The position numbers and the translations under genes were made by a program. The notes beneath the pieces were generated by a model. That model ran no database searches. It worked only from the letters and a program-made list of their open reading frames with translations, and was not told the origin of the DNA. 64,000 nucleotides of DNA, from assembly GCF_029227915.1 (NCBI RefSeq), contig NC_079878.1, forward strand, positions 23,277,501 through 23,341,500, in the 5' to 3' direction. This document shows positions 16,682 through 28,697 of this stretch, piece by piece. Numbering within the stretch: position 1 is the first letter of the stretch; each line of letters opens with the position of its first letter. The stretch comes from Hydractinia symbiolongicarpus (taxonomy: Eukaryota; Cnidaria; Hydrozoa; Anthoathecata; Hydractiniidae).

Positions 16682-18647
16682 AGGGGAAGTAAACACAAAA
16701 TTTTCATTTATGAGATTTTTCCATATATGAACAGCATAAGCCTCGAAATGATGGAAAAATAAAAAGTTACAGCTCAATTATCTTTCCATGCCACTGAAAT
16801 CGCAGTGTTTAATTTCAAAAATATGCCGTTTTTAAAATGTCGCATATTTTGTAAAAAGACTGGGTCAGAACAACAATGATGACGCGTCCTAGTTCAAAAA
16901 GAATTCGCGCAAGGTGGCGAGAAGTGAATTTATGAAATGAAAGCTCATTCAAAGAGCTTTTTTTGAGTTCATCAGATGCAATTTGAATTCAAAATTTCCA
17001 TAAGAATATATCTGTTTATCTTGGGAGCGTCGCTCTTTCAGGATAGGATCAATACAGGTAGAAATAATGACTACAAATCAAGTTCTACACGACATTGAAA
17101 AAACAGTGGAGCGAATAATGAATGTAATTACGACTATGTACACACACAACCATTCTTTTTTGAGCTGGATATTTTGAACGAAGATCAAGAACGATATTGG
17201 GTGAAAGTAACGCTAAAAAAATTACAAAAGTCTTGTGTTATTGGAAATAACGATGGATCGTTTATGTGGATCACTGCGAACCTAATCAAAAATTTTCTTT
17301 GTGACCAGAACCATGGTGCAAATTCATTTGTAGACGCAAGTCTTGTGGTGATTTCTTGATAATCTTTCCATTTAACTTCTCGAGTTTTTTTACAAAGTTT
17401 TTGATAAACAAACCTGTCTTATTTTGTTGTTGATGTATTGTTCTTTTATCATTCAGTTTCGAAAAAAAAACTGTGTGCAAAAAGCGTAAACAAAGTAGTG
17501 ATCTCCTTCACGGTTATTTTATATTGCTATAGATCATATATAATTGTTCCATTAAAGTACAAGCGATGAAGGGCACGTGTTGGAATTATTTTTCAGAACA
17601 ATAAAGTTCCATAAATAGTTTTCAGGGGGTAGTATTATTTGGAAATTGAAGTTATTGTAAAAACCATTGGTAGGTAAAAGATTTTCAAAGATGATGAAAA
17701 AGCCACTCTAACAAAACACTCTCTTAACTTTTTTTGAACAAAACTGATTACTCTCTTCCGAAAAAGTATACCATTGGAGTACTTTCTATACCCCCGTCTT
17801 TAATTTACGCACCACTGCACATACATTCAAGAACTGAAAATTTTTGTTGATGTGAAAAACTTTGAGCAAGAAGGAAGACATATTTTTAAAAGATTTTATT
17901 TTCGCGGTTTGAAAGTAATTTTTCAACAGGATTATTATGGAGAAATTAATGAAATATTACGAAAAACAAATTTTGGTAGCCTCGAGCAGTTGCAAGGAAT
18001 AAGATGCGAAGCCTGCTGGCGATAAAGAAAATAATAAATTGCTTGAAGTTCTTTATCGAACGAAGACATTTTGAAACAAAATAGCTAGCTATCCGGCAGT
18101 ACTATAAGTCTCGATTTTCATTTTCACCAATCATAGATCTTTGACATAATCACTGTCTATGTTACCATACTCATGCAACCTTCCTCGTATCTGCAAAAAC
18201 TGTATTGTGCCACCTATATTTGCTGAAAGTATTTCACAAGGATTGTTTATCTTTCCTAGCCTACTCAAAGACTCAGAGAAATGTTTTACGGGTGGGCTAA
18301 TCTTTCCTTGATCAACTAATACAAGCAAAAGCTGCATAGCTATGCATAGTAAAGCCAATTGATAACCAAACAAATGCGTGATTGCTCTTTTTCTACCGTG
18401 TGTTGTGCGATTCTTCCTGCGATTTCTCTCGCTACAAGTTTTTTTGAACTAGGACGCGTCATAAATTGAACTCGACCCAGACTTCTGAAAAATTCAAAGG
18501 GGTCAGAATACCGTCGTGAATTTTCGTAACGTAAACATCGAATTTTCAATGGAAGGACTTATTCTTGCGGTGTGAGGTTTTTTGATATGAAGTTCTGAAG
18601 TTGATATCAACATATATTGAAAAATCATTTTTGTGTTTACTTCCCCT
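16682..18647. mobile_element. TTAA-flanked non-autonomous DNA transposon, 1,966 bp (Kolobok/piggyBac-like)
   Basis: The ends read AGGGGAAGTAAACACAAAA and its inverse, flanked on both sides by TTAA (16678-16681 and 18648-18651). Deeper in, a second matched block containing GACGCGTCCTAGTTCAAAAA (near 16877 and, inverted, near 18445) shows the inverted repeats are long and imperfect, about 200 bp. TTAA duplication is used by piggyBac and Kolobok. The AGGGG end differs from the CCC start of many piggyBac elements, which favours Kolobok. No intact transposase is visible in the 1.5-kb core, only short unrecognised ORFs. Confidence 0.75.
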
Positions 18648-18651
18648 TTAA

Positions 18652-19207
18652 CCTTTCACATGTAGTAAACGTAGAAACTGGTGCCAAAAACACTTGCATT
18701 GAGTATATTTTTTCTCAAACTGGTTTCTGTTTAAGAATAACTATGAACAGCAAATGAGCGCAGGACCTTAGTTTTTTAATGCGCAAATTCAGATCAAACA
18801 TAAGTATCACAACCTTGTCCCCAGGCCTTTTTTCCTTCTTGACTAGTTTCAACCGGTAGAAGCGTTGAAAAGGCAATAAGTAGCATTGATGAAAAGCTTT
18901 TTATGTCATTCCTCCGCCAAGGTTTTCTCATGCTTAAAAGTAGATGTGATTATTGCAGTTGGGATGGATAAGATGGGAGTTGATTTGCGGATCTGGAAAA
19001 GTCATTTCCCCTTGGTCTTTTTTTCGTGTTCAGTTCACATATGTCTGGACTATGATATGCTGAAACTTCATGTTGGCGGCAGAATTAGTTTGAAACTATA
19101 GCTAGTAGTGGAGATGAATGAATGTCCTCCTCTTTTAAACACTTGAATAAACAGCCCTGAGACAACAAAAAAATTAAATGGGACCATACCTTATGTGTAT
19201 TATTTAA
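18652..19207. other. AT-rich sequence, nothing recognised
   Basis: Only short ORFs without recognisable domains and no clear repeat structure. Confidence 0.4.
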
Positions 19208-19598
19208 TGCGGAATAAATTTTTGCAGGATCAATATTTGCAAATTTGGCCCCTCTCCGTAAACTTGAGTACCGCAAAAATAAATCCCGCAAAATATCTGT
19301 AAACTGGCATTCGCAAAATAAAGTATCGCAAAGTGGTATTTTTTTAAACACGCTGAATAGAGGTTTTTTTCGCCACTCAACATTAATATAATTATAGATG
19401 ATTTGTGAGATTTAGAATTACTAACATTATACTGTTCAAAAAACAAATGTTACCCTTTGATGTTATGTTGTAATGTTATAACCATTTGCAAAATAAAATC
19501 CTGGAATTTCCTGTTGAGAGCCCAATTCTCATGTGTTGATAGCCTAATTCTCTCAATGTTCAATCACAAAAATTTTTATCGCAAAAATTTATTCCGCA
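19208..19598. mobile_element. MITE-like element with 18-bp inverted ends
   Basis: TGCGGAATAAATTTTTGC at 19208-19225 and its exact reverse complement at 19581-19598 bound about 390 bp. Internal TGAGAGCCCAATTC recurs near 21339, so fragments of the same family are dispersed. No coding potential. Confidence 0.5.
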
Positions 19599-20744
19599 TC
19601 AATTTATATGCTTAAAGTAGATATTTATTTAAAAGCATAATTGTATTCATACGTTTTTATGCATCTTATGTTGTTTCCTGGAAAACTGTATTTTAAATTT
19701 TCGCAGAGAAGGAATAGGAAATTTTTCGTTTTACATTTTAATCTGACTGTATATCCAAATTTTGACATTCCTGCTTTTTTATTGTGATATTTTTAGGAAA
19801 TGTTGGTCCTTGGATTCTATTGGCTCTTTTCAGTTTCATAGCAACATGATTGATTTGAGAGGTCAGGGTTAAGAAATTGGATAAATTGCCATCAACAGCA
19901 GTATTTTTTTTTACTCAATTATGACTTCTTATAGCTTAATAACTTCTCTCAAGTTGGTGGTATATAACAGAGAGCCTGTTGTAATTCAATTAAGTTTTAT
20001 TTTTCAAGTTATATTTATATTTCTCGAACTAAGTTGCTACATTGCTCAGTTCGCTTTGTTTTTCGATCTTCAAGTTTAAAGATCGTATTCCCAAGTTGCT
20101 ACACTCTGGCCTCATTCACCAATTTAAGTGTGGTAGCTGCAACCTATTACAGTTAAACCACATGTCACTTCAAGGTCAGAATCTGAATCTGTGAGCACTT
20201 AGGAATTCTAGTGAATTTTTGAACTTTTACAACGATAAAACTTGTAATGTGATTATGGTGTGAGGAAGCCACTGAGAAGTAGTAAAATAAATTTTATTTC
20301 TCAATGAAACAGTTTAACTTCTGTACTTGCATCAGCTATACATGTATGTGAATAATATCATGGGAATTCTCTTTAGTAACTGTAATAATTTTTTATCATT
20401 ATTTATTTAATGCTTTCAAGATTTCAACACTGTTATTGAACTGAAAATGCCACCTACACCCAAAATATATTTTCAAAATAATCATTGCTGTTTTTTACTT
20501 TGATATGTTGTAATTTGATCAGCATTCAAGCCTGTAAAAGTTTCAATTTTGTGTTTAGATATTTGGTTAATTGCTTAGGAGACAGAAGTGTAAATGACAA
20601 CATAACTATGACATCATAATTGATAAATGTACATTCGGGTCGGGTTGAAAAGTTGTCGACCTGCCCTTCCATGGTGCTGGATGAAGTCATGCCTGTATCT
20701 TACACCTGAAACAAAAGTTATTTGGATAAAATTGCAGAGTGTAA
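19599..20744. other. AT-rich sequence, nothing recognised
   Basis: No domain, RNA gene or clear repeat seen. Confidence 0.35.
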
Positions 20745-21080
20745 AATGATTGTCCATTAAATGGTGCCTGTCTAAAACCGCAAGTTGTATATCGTGCAGA
20801 TATTGTTAATTTGAATAGCAACGAAAGTAAATTATACATTGGTTTAGCAGAAACAACTTTCAAGGAACATTATAGTAACCATAAAAAATTAAATACAAAA
20901 AAGTATAAAAACAGTACTGAACTTGCTAAATATGTGCTGTCGTTAAAAAGTCAAAAACATTCCATACACTGAAGTATTGCGAATAAAGTTTACGATCAAG
21001 CAAATAAGTGCAATCCGTGTCCTTCCGAAAAGCACTTGATAATTGAATCCATAATTGTATTCATAACATTTTTTTTATTA
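20745..21080 (+). pseudogene. GIY-YIG endonuclease domain relic of a retroelement
   Basis: One frame, broken by a stop at about 20970, reads NDCPLNGACLKPQVVYRADI and then YIGLAETTFKEHYSNHKK and STELAKYVLSLK, the layout of a GIY-YIG nuclease with an upstream Cys pair (the GIY position reads LYIGL). Such domains end Penelope-like and some other cnidarian retroelements. After the stop the frame continues with CNPCPSEKHLI, matching the domain's tail. No attached reverse transcriptase is seen. Confidence 0.5.
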
Positions 21081-21334
21081 CTATCATTATCAAAACAACA
21101 TTGTTAAACCATTGGATGCATGAATATGACCAGCTTCATGGCAGCATCGCCGATATCTGAAAAACATACAACGCCGAAGACAAGGTTGAGATGGAGGTAA
21201 TGAAATACAGTTCGAAAAACAAATTTTACCCTTTGACCTTTGTTCAGCACACACGCGAAACCTCCAATTCGCCGAAAAAATATATATTTTTTTTATATGT
21301 TATAAACATTCTCAAAATTATATTCCGCAATTTT

Positions 21335-21405
21335 TTGCTGAGAGCCCAATTCGCAAAAATAAATCCCTTAAAACTCATTTTTAATTTATACGCTTAAGGT
21401 ATTCT
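21335..21405. repeat. Fragment related to the 19208-19598 element
   Basis: TGAGAGCCCAATTCGCAAAA and AATAAATCCC-type sequence match parts of the earlier inverted-repeat element. Ends not resolved. Confidence 0.35.
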
Positions 21406-21941
21406 CATCATGTATTGAAAGTACAAAATGACTGCCATATAAATGTGGAAAGTGAAAGTTTGAGATAAATTTTGGAAAACATATGTCCGTCGTGTCGATT
21501 CCGCACCGTTTTTTTTTTTCGCGCAAAGCCTGAATAATCTCCACTTATTATTATTTACACTCGTTCAATATTCAACCAATCACATGTTTTGTTGTATCAA
21601 AAATTATTTACCAGTGCTGAACAACCAGTGAATTTACAGCTTATCCCCATCAGAAAACAAAATGGCTGCCAAATAAACGTGTTTGTAGCTGAAAGTGAAA
21701 GTTAGAGAAATGATGCCTGATTTTGGTTGCCACACATTGACGTTTCTGCTGTGGGTGGGTATAAAATAGAAAAGTCATATATTAACTTTTCTCGTAGTTA
21801 ATTGTGTATAGACGTCTCCCCTTAGTTGACCAGTACCGGTCGAGCAAGAGACGTATTTACATATTCGACCAGTTCCAGTTGAATATCCACGTTGAAGAAT
21901 GGACTAATGGCCACATTTTAATGAAAGTTGTTGTTTTTTAA

Positions 21942-22795
21942 GGGCACGTAACCACCTTCCTGAAAAAAATATGTGTATTTTTTTTTATTTATTTCAAAGA
22001 TCAGACTGATTTATGACTTTCCTGAAAATTTGAGATTCTGAAACCCAATGGAACTGGAAGGAAATAATGGTACTTAAATATCTTGGACTTATTGTTATTT
22101 TTTATTGTGCCATAACCACTCACTCCCGTCATTATTGGAATGCGGGCCGTTGAATATATTTTCGAGTGAGTTGGAGGAGAAAGGATGGCCTTTTACCAAC
22201 AAAAAAAAACTGCAGTGAAGTTTGAGAAAATGTAAATACTTATGCAATGCAATGTTTTCAATTATATTCGATCGTAAAAACCAAATCAAAACAACTTATG
22301 TGTCACAACTTATTCATAAAAATTTCACTAAAAGGAAGCATACACAGAATGAGTACCTTTTGCTCATTTCAATCTTTTAACCTCTACTTCTGCATGCAGG
22401 CTGTCTGCCCTCTGTCAATTTTTTACTTAATTGTATAAAAAAGTCATCAAATTCAACAAAAGGTTTAGACAGGGGAGAGCGTGGCATCGTAACAGTCACA
22501 GAAGAATAGAGATAATTGATTTGAGAATGTAAAGAGGGAAATTCCTGAAAGTTGAACTATTGTTGCGTAACCCAAATCTGAATGACGGATTATGCGATCT
22601 CTATAAAAATAGGTTTATAAAACAAGAGGAAGCTTGTGGTTTGTTTGCTATTTAAATTGAACATTTTAACATGTATATATTAGTGATCAGTTTTCAATTC
22701 AATTTTCAGGATATCATTTTCTCATCTATATCTTTCAGTTTTTACAATAAAATTGGTACCTCAAAAAAAGTTGCTTACAAGGTGGTTACGCCTCT
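21942..22795. mobile_element. Second TTAA-flanked element, 854 bp
   Basis: TTAA at 21938-21941 and 22796-22799 flank inverted ends GGGCACGTAACCACCTT and, reversed, AGAGGCGTAACCACCTT (13 of 17 identical). No coding capacity. The ends differ from the 16682 element, so it belongs to another TTAA family. Confidence 0.6.
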
Positions 22796-22969
22796 TTAAG
22801 ATAAATAATGTAGTAAAAATGGGTAGTGCTATGTACTAATAATATAAATTTCGAATTTACAAAAATCGAAAATTTAATATTATCTGTGGAAAAATCTTCG
22901 CCATAATGTATGGAAGTAAAAATAAAATAAATAAATATTGTTTTCACTTCCATAATATTATCTGGTCTT

Positions 22970-23195
22970 GTAAGATCTTATAAGAATTTTCAAGAACTAA
23001 CAAGTTATATATTGTGGTAAGATATTACACGATTATAGAAGATCTTCATTGGATTCTTGAAAAGATAATTGCAAGATCTTACATGATCTTGTACTATCTT
23101 GTCAAGATCTTGGAAGATCTTGACAAGAATAAATCCAATCGATCTTGTTAAGATTCTTAGTAGGATCTTACTAAGAATCTCAGTAAGATATGTTA
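22970..23195. repeat. Cluster of AAGATCTT palindromes and hairpins
   Basis: Many overlapping AAGATCTT/CAAGATCTTG units, including a perfect 14-bp-arm hairpin at 23098-23127 (CTTGTCAAGATCTT, GG, then its reverse complement) and an 11-bp-arm hairpin just after (GATTCTTAGTA ... TACTAAGAATC). Origin unclear; perhaps the core of a foldback element. Confidence 0.6.
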
Positions 23196-25176
23196 TCAGG
23201 GGTAGCTCTCAGAAGCAAGAACCTTGACGTTTGAGGTCTATAGCTAGAGAAAAATTTTAATATAGCTAGAAAAACATTTTAATATAGTCAGCTTTAGACG
23301 TATTTCATTGTGACGCGGCCATTTATATCTCCAGACCCACAAACGCAAATCGAAAGGCAGAGAAAGGTAGGCGATAAGGTGCAGACTGGCTCATTTTTAA
23401 ATTCATTTCAGGACAGAAGACTCAAAACTTTTACGAAGTTTAGGTCTATAGAAGATTTGGGAAATACAGTATATCAGTAAAACAGCGCTACCATACCTAG
23501 ATTATGAGTTTTTAATCATTATTTCACTCTCTACAGCTGAGAAGTCTGCATTTTATTGACTGTCGATTTTTCTACGAATTCTACCTCTAGCACTTTTTAT
23601 CCGAAATCACCCCGGAAACACCGGACAACCTGGAAGAAAAACCGAGGGAGCAAGAGGCTGTCCACCCTTGTCCTTTAGTCCAATGCTCGAAAATCCCCCA
23701 AAAAATAAACATTGAAATACGTCTACCTATAGAGATAGCACAAGACAACTTGAGTATATGGACGTCTCTCACCCTTCTGCTGCACTTTATCCTTGCGATA
23801 AGGTTTCACGAAACTGTATTTGACAAAATAATGCTGATAGCTTAATTTATAGGAGACAAACTGTGCATTATTTCAGTCCCTTACCCCTCCTGTATGCAAA
23901 CTCCACCAAAATGACCAATTTAGGGATTTCAGCTCCCTGTTGAATTCAACGATGACTATAATCGGTCATCAGTCTGTGTATGTCAGTTGTGTCTGCATCA
24001 CTCTGCATCCCGCTTGCTTGGTTGGTTTCGCCTTTTCATTGTCATTTGCTTTGACCTTCTGCCTCACCGTAGTACATAGTCAGTAGTGTAGTGTTATCGT
24101 TTAATAGCTATGTGCAGGACGTTACAAAAAGAACTTCGGGAGGGCCCTTCGCAAGTCTGGTAGTTAACCAGCCTTTACATAGCGACTTCACGCGACCCAA
24201 TATAATGCCTGGCGCGGAGAAAAATAAAAGCATTGATAGTTATAGTTACCTATAACATCGCTGATCCTCTGCTTCTTCAGCCAAGTTGGATCAACATCGG
24301 CGTTACAAAACCGTGAAGCAGCTTCATGTGGGGTTTCATTTCTTCTCCTCGTGGTGCGGCGGGGCATTCTCGATACGATACTGCATCCGTCACGCCTGAA
24401 GTGAGAAAAGGAAAGAAGTTGACGTAAGCTGTGAGCATCTTTTGAGCCTTTTTCGAGTTGGATTGTGGGGACTACTTCTTTGTGCACTCCAATTGTCATT
24501 TGATCACGTGGCAAAGCTTGTCGACAAAGAGAAACAAAAAAGGTCCTGGAATAGAGAGTGGTTTGTATAGTGATAACATCCATGTTTGTAATGGATGAAA
24601 GTGCGCGGGAAAAATATAATATACCCGGTATGATCTAGCCTACTCATAGACCCGGACTTACTGCGTTTCTCTGGGTCTATTTCGTCTTTATAAATTTTCC
24701 GTACAAGAATACCAGATGATGGTATTTTGGGCATGCGCATTAGAAGACGCATGGCTTAGACGCCCTGTGCTGTATCATTTTGTTGTCATTCCCAGTCTTT
24801 ATTAGAAGCGCGGATCAGACTTGGTAGAACATGAGAACGCAGAGAAATGGTTTACGGGTAGGCTAGTATGATCAAGCGTTCAGTGTTATTGATAATGAAT
24901 GAAAGTTTATACCTTGTTTATATGGAAGTTTGAAAATCGATGTAATCTCCCAGTATCTACTACTCCCACGGACTGCCTGCCTACCCAGCACAAGGAGAAA
25001 GTTGCTAAACGCGGAAATGATTACGGCCAACCTTGATAATAATAAAATATATTGATAATAATCATGATAATATCGCATTTGGTTTTATAGGTGGAACAAC
25101 ATAGAATCGCACGTTCGATTATAAAAGTTAGACCCTTAGAAAGCGAAGCGCGTTATTTCTCTCTACTTATAGTAGC
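23196..25176. other. Nothing recognised
   Basis: Short ORFs only, the longest 131 codons at 24188-24583 on the minus strand, without recognisable domains. Confidence 0.35.
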
Positions 25177-25254
25177 CAAACTCGTCCCCAGCGCTTCTTA
25201 GGCTTTTGCCGGCCCGATGAAAAACTTAAGAAAGAAGCGCTAGCGATGAATTTG
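25177..25254. mobile_element. 78-bp MITE related to the capsid-gene transposon
   Basis: Begins CAAACTCGTCCCCAGCGCTT and ends with an imperfect inverse (AGCGCTAGCGATGAATTTG). The left end matches one end of the 113-bp element at 28164-28276. Flanks show only a degenerate duplication. Confidence 0.5.
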
Positions 25255-26283
25255 TGTAATTGCTAAAGCAGAAATACAGAGCGAGTGGTTTGAAGCGCTC
25301 CTTATATTTGCAGCTTCAACTTATATCACGGAAAAATAAAATGATAACAATTTTGCTTGCGCCAGAAATTTTCGAGAATGCAGCATATCGCAAAAACACA
25401 AAATATGGAGAGAGCATGGAGTGTCTTGAGAAACGTTTATTCATATAGCTACCAAATTTACATCATATGTACCCACAGAAAAATAAAACAAAAAACGTGC
25501 CTAGTGATAAAACAAATTTAACGCACGGAAGAAAAAATTGACCTGACAGAAAGAGAAGCATTTCAAGTGTAGTATATTTATATTTTAAAGAACTATATTT
25601 ATAAAAGGTAATAAAAGCAAGGTCAATAAATAGTAGGTATATAAAGCTATTTGATAAATGAATAACAGAGTGGGAGCTTCAATTTTTATCAAGCACTGTT
25701 CCATAAAACTGATAAAGTGAATAAGAGTATTTGTAAAAGTAGACGCGTACTTGATGAACAGGAAAATATTGATATTGATTGTGATTCTGTTACTGCCGAG
25801 CTTTAACTTCTGTCAAACACACTATTTCACAAGTGAGAAAGCAAAAAAGAAAGAAAAAAATAAATAAAAAAGTAAAACTGCTATATAGGTGAATAGTTAT
25901 ATCAACAAGACAAAGATAATTTCTATATATTTATCAGGTACAATCATCGCCCGAAGTGCCACCAACGCGCCATGAATAAAATAAACAGAACATCACCGAT
26001 CCAAACCACAACGATTCTGAAAGATGTCGGATGCAACAGCAGTCATCCAATGAAAAAAATACAAACAAAACAATGCCAGCGGTGCCTACAGAAAAAAATA
26101 TATATTTGCAATTTGAATTAGAATGTACTCCTTATAAACCGTAACTACGTGTCAAAAAGCACTGCATCAAAGCTTCACTCAATCTCCTTTTTCATCGATG
26201 GTTTACATACTATGCCGTTTAAAATTAAAGATAAAATTTAATTTTCTGAAAATTGTAAAAGTTAAAAAATCCTACCTCCTAGA
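25255..26283. other. AT-rich sequence, nothing recognised
   Basis: No gene or repeat identified. May contain further exons or the 3' end of the candidate gene at 26284-26484. Confidence 0.3.
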
Positions 26284-26484
26284 TTAAATCTCTCCTTTTC
26301 TCCAATTTTCTTTTGGGACACATCGGTAATATTCATCCCTCTCCTTGTTATACATCACTTCCTCATTGCAAGTAGTAGAGCAACAAGACGGTTCCTCTCT
26401 ATCAGGAACAGTGGATGTCATCCCACTATGATGATGAAAAAGAGCGAACATAACCAGAAAAAAACACAACGAAACAGAATTCAT
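26284..26484 (-). CDS. Candidate small secreted cysteine-containing peptide, 66 aa
   Basis: Starts MNSVSLCFFLVMFALF, a convincing signal peptide of about 20 residues, followed by a short charged region with CCSTTC and a later Cys and a Glu/Lys-rich end. A TATA-like TTATAAAAG lies about 52 bases upstream of the ATG (26536-26544, minus strand), the right distance for a short leader. The ORF stops at 26284, but a donor-like GGTAGG follows a few bases later, so the gene may be spliced. No family recognised. Ordinary secreted function is as likely as any other. Confidence 0.4.
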   Translation of the reverse strand: MNSVSLCFFLVMFALFHHHSGMTSTVPDREEPSCCSTTCNEEVMYNKERDEYYRCVPKENWRKGEI

Positions 26485-26535
26485 CTTCCCCAGTTGATGA
26501 TTACACGTGTACTGATTTTTTGTTGAACAACCAGT

Positions 26536-26544
26536 CTTTTATAA
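26536..26544 (-). promoter_or_regulatory. TATA-like box upstream of the secreted-peptide ORF
   Basis: TTATAAAAG on the minus strand, about 52 bases before the ATG at 26484. Confidence 0.4.
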
Positions 26545-28163
26545 CGGCTTTTGAATAGTTTCAACTGCTTTGTTATAAAGACAATGGAATAAAAAAACAC
26601 GAAGATGCACAAGGCAAGCTGTAACTTTTCAACTCCAAACAGGTTATAACTGGTGAAAAGGTCATACATAGCGGAACCACCCAACATGGTACCTGATTTT
26701 TAACTTTCGTTTCTTTTCTCTCTACCACTGAAAAAACCTGGCTACGACAAAAGGTTGGGTACTCAATTGGGTACCCCAATTGGAGGTACCTATTTGGATA
26801 CCCTTGACGATCATACAGACTAGACTTTTATTTGATTATTTATTTTTACTGTCAAATTTTATTTAAATACAATGAATCAACATACATAGTGGTTCGACGG
26901 GAAAATTGTCTACTCAGCACGAATTGTGTTGCCGATCCCCCTAATCAATTTCACCTTGATAAAAATAGTGTGCATATATGTTGATTCATTATCTTCATCT
27001 GGTTCTCATCGACGGGCATATCGGAAAAGTGGGACGCGGTATGCGGGATGTTGACCGGGACACGGGACGCGGGATGCGGGCAGGATTCGGGATGCGGGAT
27101 GCGGGATGCATAATTTTTTTCGATATAAGATACTGACCGCGCCGTTGTTATTTTTAATTTCTCACGCGAGCGGCGCGAAGATCATATGTTTTTAGCGTAA
27201 GGTAACTAGCTAAAAATGTTCAAACAAAAAAGTAAAGAAAACACTTTCGAAACTGTGAATAATCATATTTTGTCTGGCTATTTATGCCTGACTTTTTTTT
27301 ATAAAAGGTAATAATATTATAAGCTTATAAGCTGCAATCATAGTCAACGTATCTAACATATTTTGCAGCCTTGTTCCCAACACCCTTATTTGAGGGAGTG
27401 AAAAGTTCAGAAAGAGAAGAAAAAAGTCACAATTATTGCCCTATGTGGAAAAGTAATTAAATAACAGGACGCCTGGAATTACAACCTCCCTGATACATGA
27501 ATTCATTTGATGATGCACGCTGATTGCTGAGATAAAAAACTGTGGAAAAATGAGAACAACAAAAACAAAACAAAAAGTTTAAAAAATAAACTTTCCCAAT
27601 AAAAAAATTTTTTTGTAGGGAAGATAACTGTTTAGAGAATTAATGCAGTAATTCTGTAACGTTGTACAATGATTGATGCCTGAAGAAAATTTTCTTTGTC
27701 ATATTATTTTACTTTTCACCTTGTCAAATATGAAATTTCAAAGCCATAGAGGTTTCCCGGTTTTTGTATTATTTTTCTGGTGATTTCGCTACCGGACACT
27801 TTTCAAAAAATGAAAATGGTTGATGCAAGTCACTGACTCTCCTTTTGAAACTTACCAACTTCTCGTCTTTGTAACTCAACCACCAGCAGTTACCTACACT
27901 CATTCTCGGCTTTTTTCTCTGATCAGATCTGTTACCACGTGGGTCATAGCTACAAGACCAACCTCGTTTCTATTGTTAGCTGTTTTGTCGACAAAAACAC
28001 GGGCCACGAAGCTACAAAAGGCTTATGACTTTGATATGTAGGCGAAAAGAAAAAAAATTTGAAGGGTCATAAAGTTTTATGTCATTATTAGTCGTCAGAC
28101 TTCTTTTTGAACAAGTTTACAAATGTACAAATGTTTTAATAAAGTATAAATACACATATTATA
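26545..28163. other. Intergenic, with a small GGGATGC minisatellite
   Basis: At about 27035-27110 there are repeated GCGGGATGC / GGGACGC heptamer-type units. The rest shows no recognisable gene. Confidence 0.5.
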
Positions 28164-28276
28164 CAACCTCGAACCCAGGGCTGTATGACTTCTCGCTTCG
28201 AAAGCTCTTTGCCGATACTTTCTTCAGGTTTCCGTCCCAATGAAAAAGAACCTAAGAAGCGCTGGGGACGAGTTTG
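28164..28276. mobile_element. 113-bp MITE with 10-bp TSD, same family as the capsid-gene transposon
   Basis: Starts CAACCTCGAACCCAGGG, as the 3.59-kb transposon does, and ends CAGCG-type GCTGGGGACGAGTTTG, an imperfect inverse. ACATATTATA is duplicated exactly on both sides (28154-28163 and 28277-28286). Matching ends and a matching duplication length link it to the larger element. Confidence 0.8.
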
Positions 28277-28697
28277 ACATATTATAAAGATATCCTAGTT
28301 TGGCAGAGACAGGTCCCTTACCCAACGGATTTCATAATGGCACTGTATAAACCAAAACCCCCTTTTTTCATTTGAATGTATGAGTTGTTTTGTAAGATCC
28401 ATGAAGAAGTTCGTGTTATTGTAGTCCTTTTAGTGACGAGAGTATATGATGAAATTAGCTACTTGATATTTATAAGTCGCGATTTGGAATAGATTTAACA
28501 GTTCAACTTGTTTTCACTCAGGAATCAACTACATTGATGGTTGATTGATTTGCAAGCACCAAATCATCGAAGTTTTGTTCGTTGTTATTGAATGTTGATG
28601 ACCTTGAGCCACGGATGCACATTAAAGTGGATCTTAGCAGTGAGAAGCAAATCTTCGTGCGAATAACATTAGATGCAATCGTGAACGGGATTGACCT
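28277..28697. other. Nothing recognised
   Basis: AT-rich, no gene or repeat identified. Confidence 0.3.

Noticed and set aside
24188-24583. 131-codon minus-strand ORF
   Set aside because: Low complexity in places, no motif, no splice or promoter context.
25177-28276. A 3.1-kb transposon bounded by the inverted CAAACTCGTCCCCAGCGC sequences
   Set aside because: Each end belongs to its own small foldback element; only the 28164-28276 one has an exact duplication, and no shared duplication flanks the pair.
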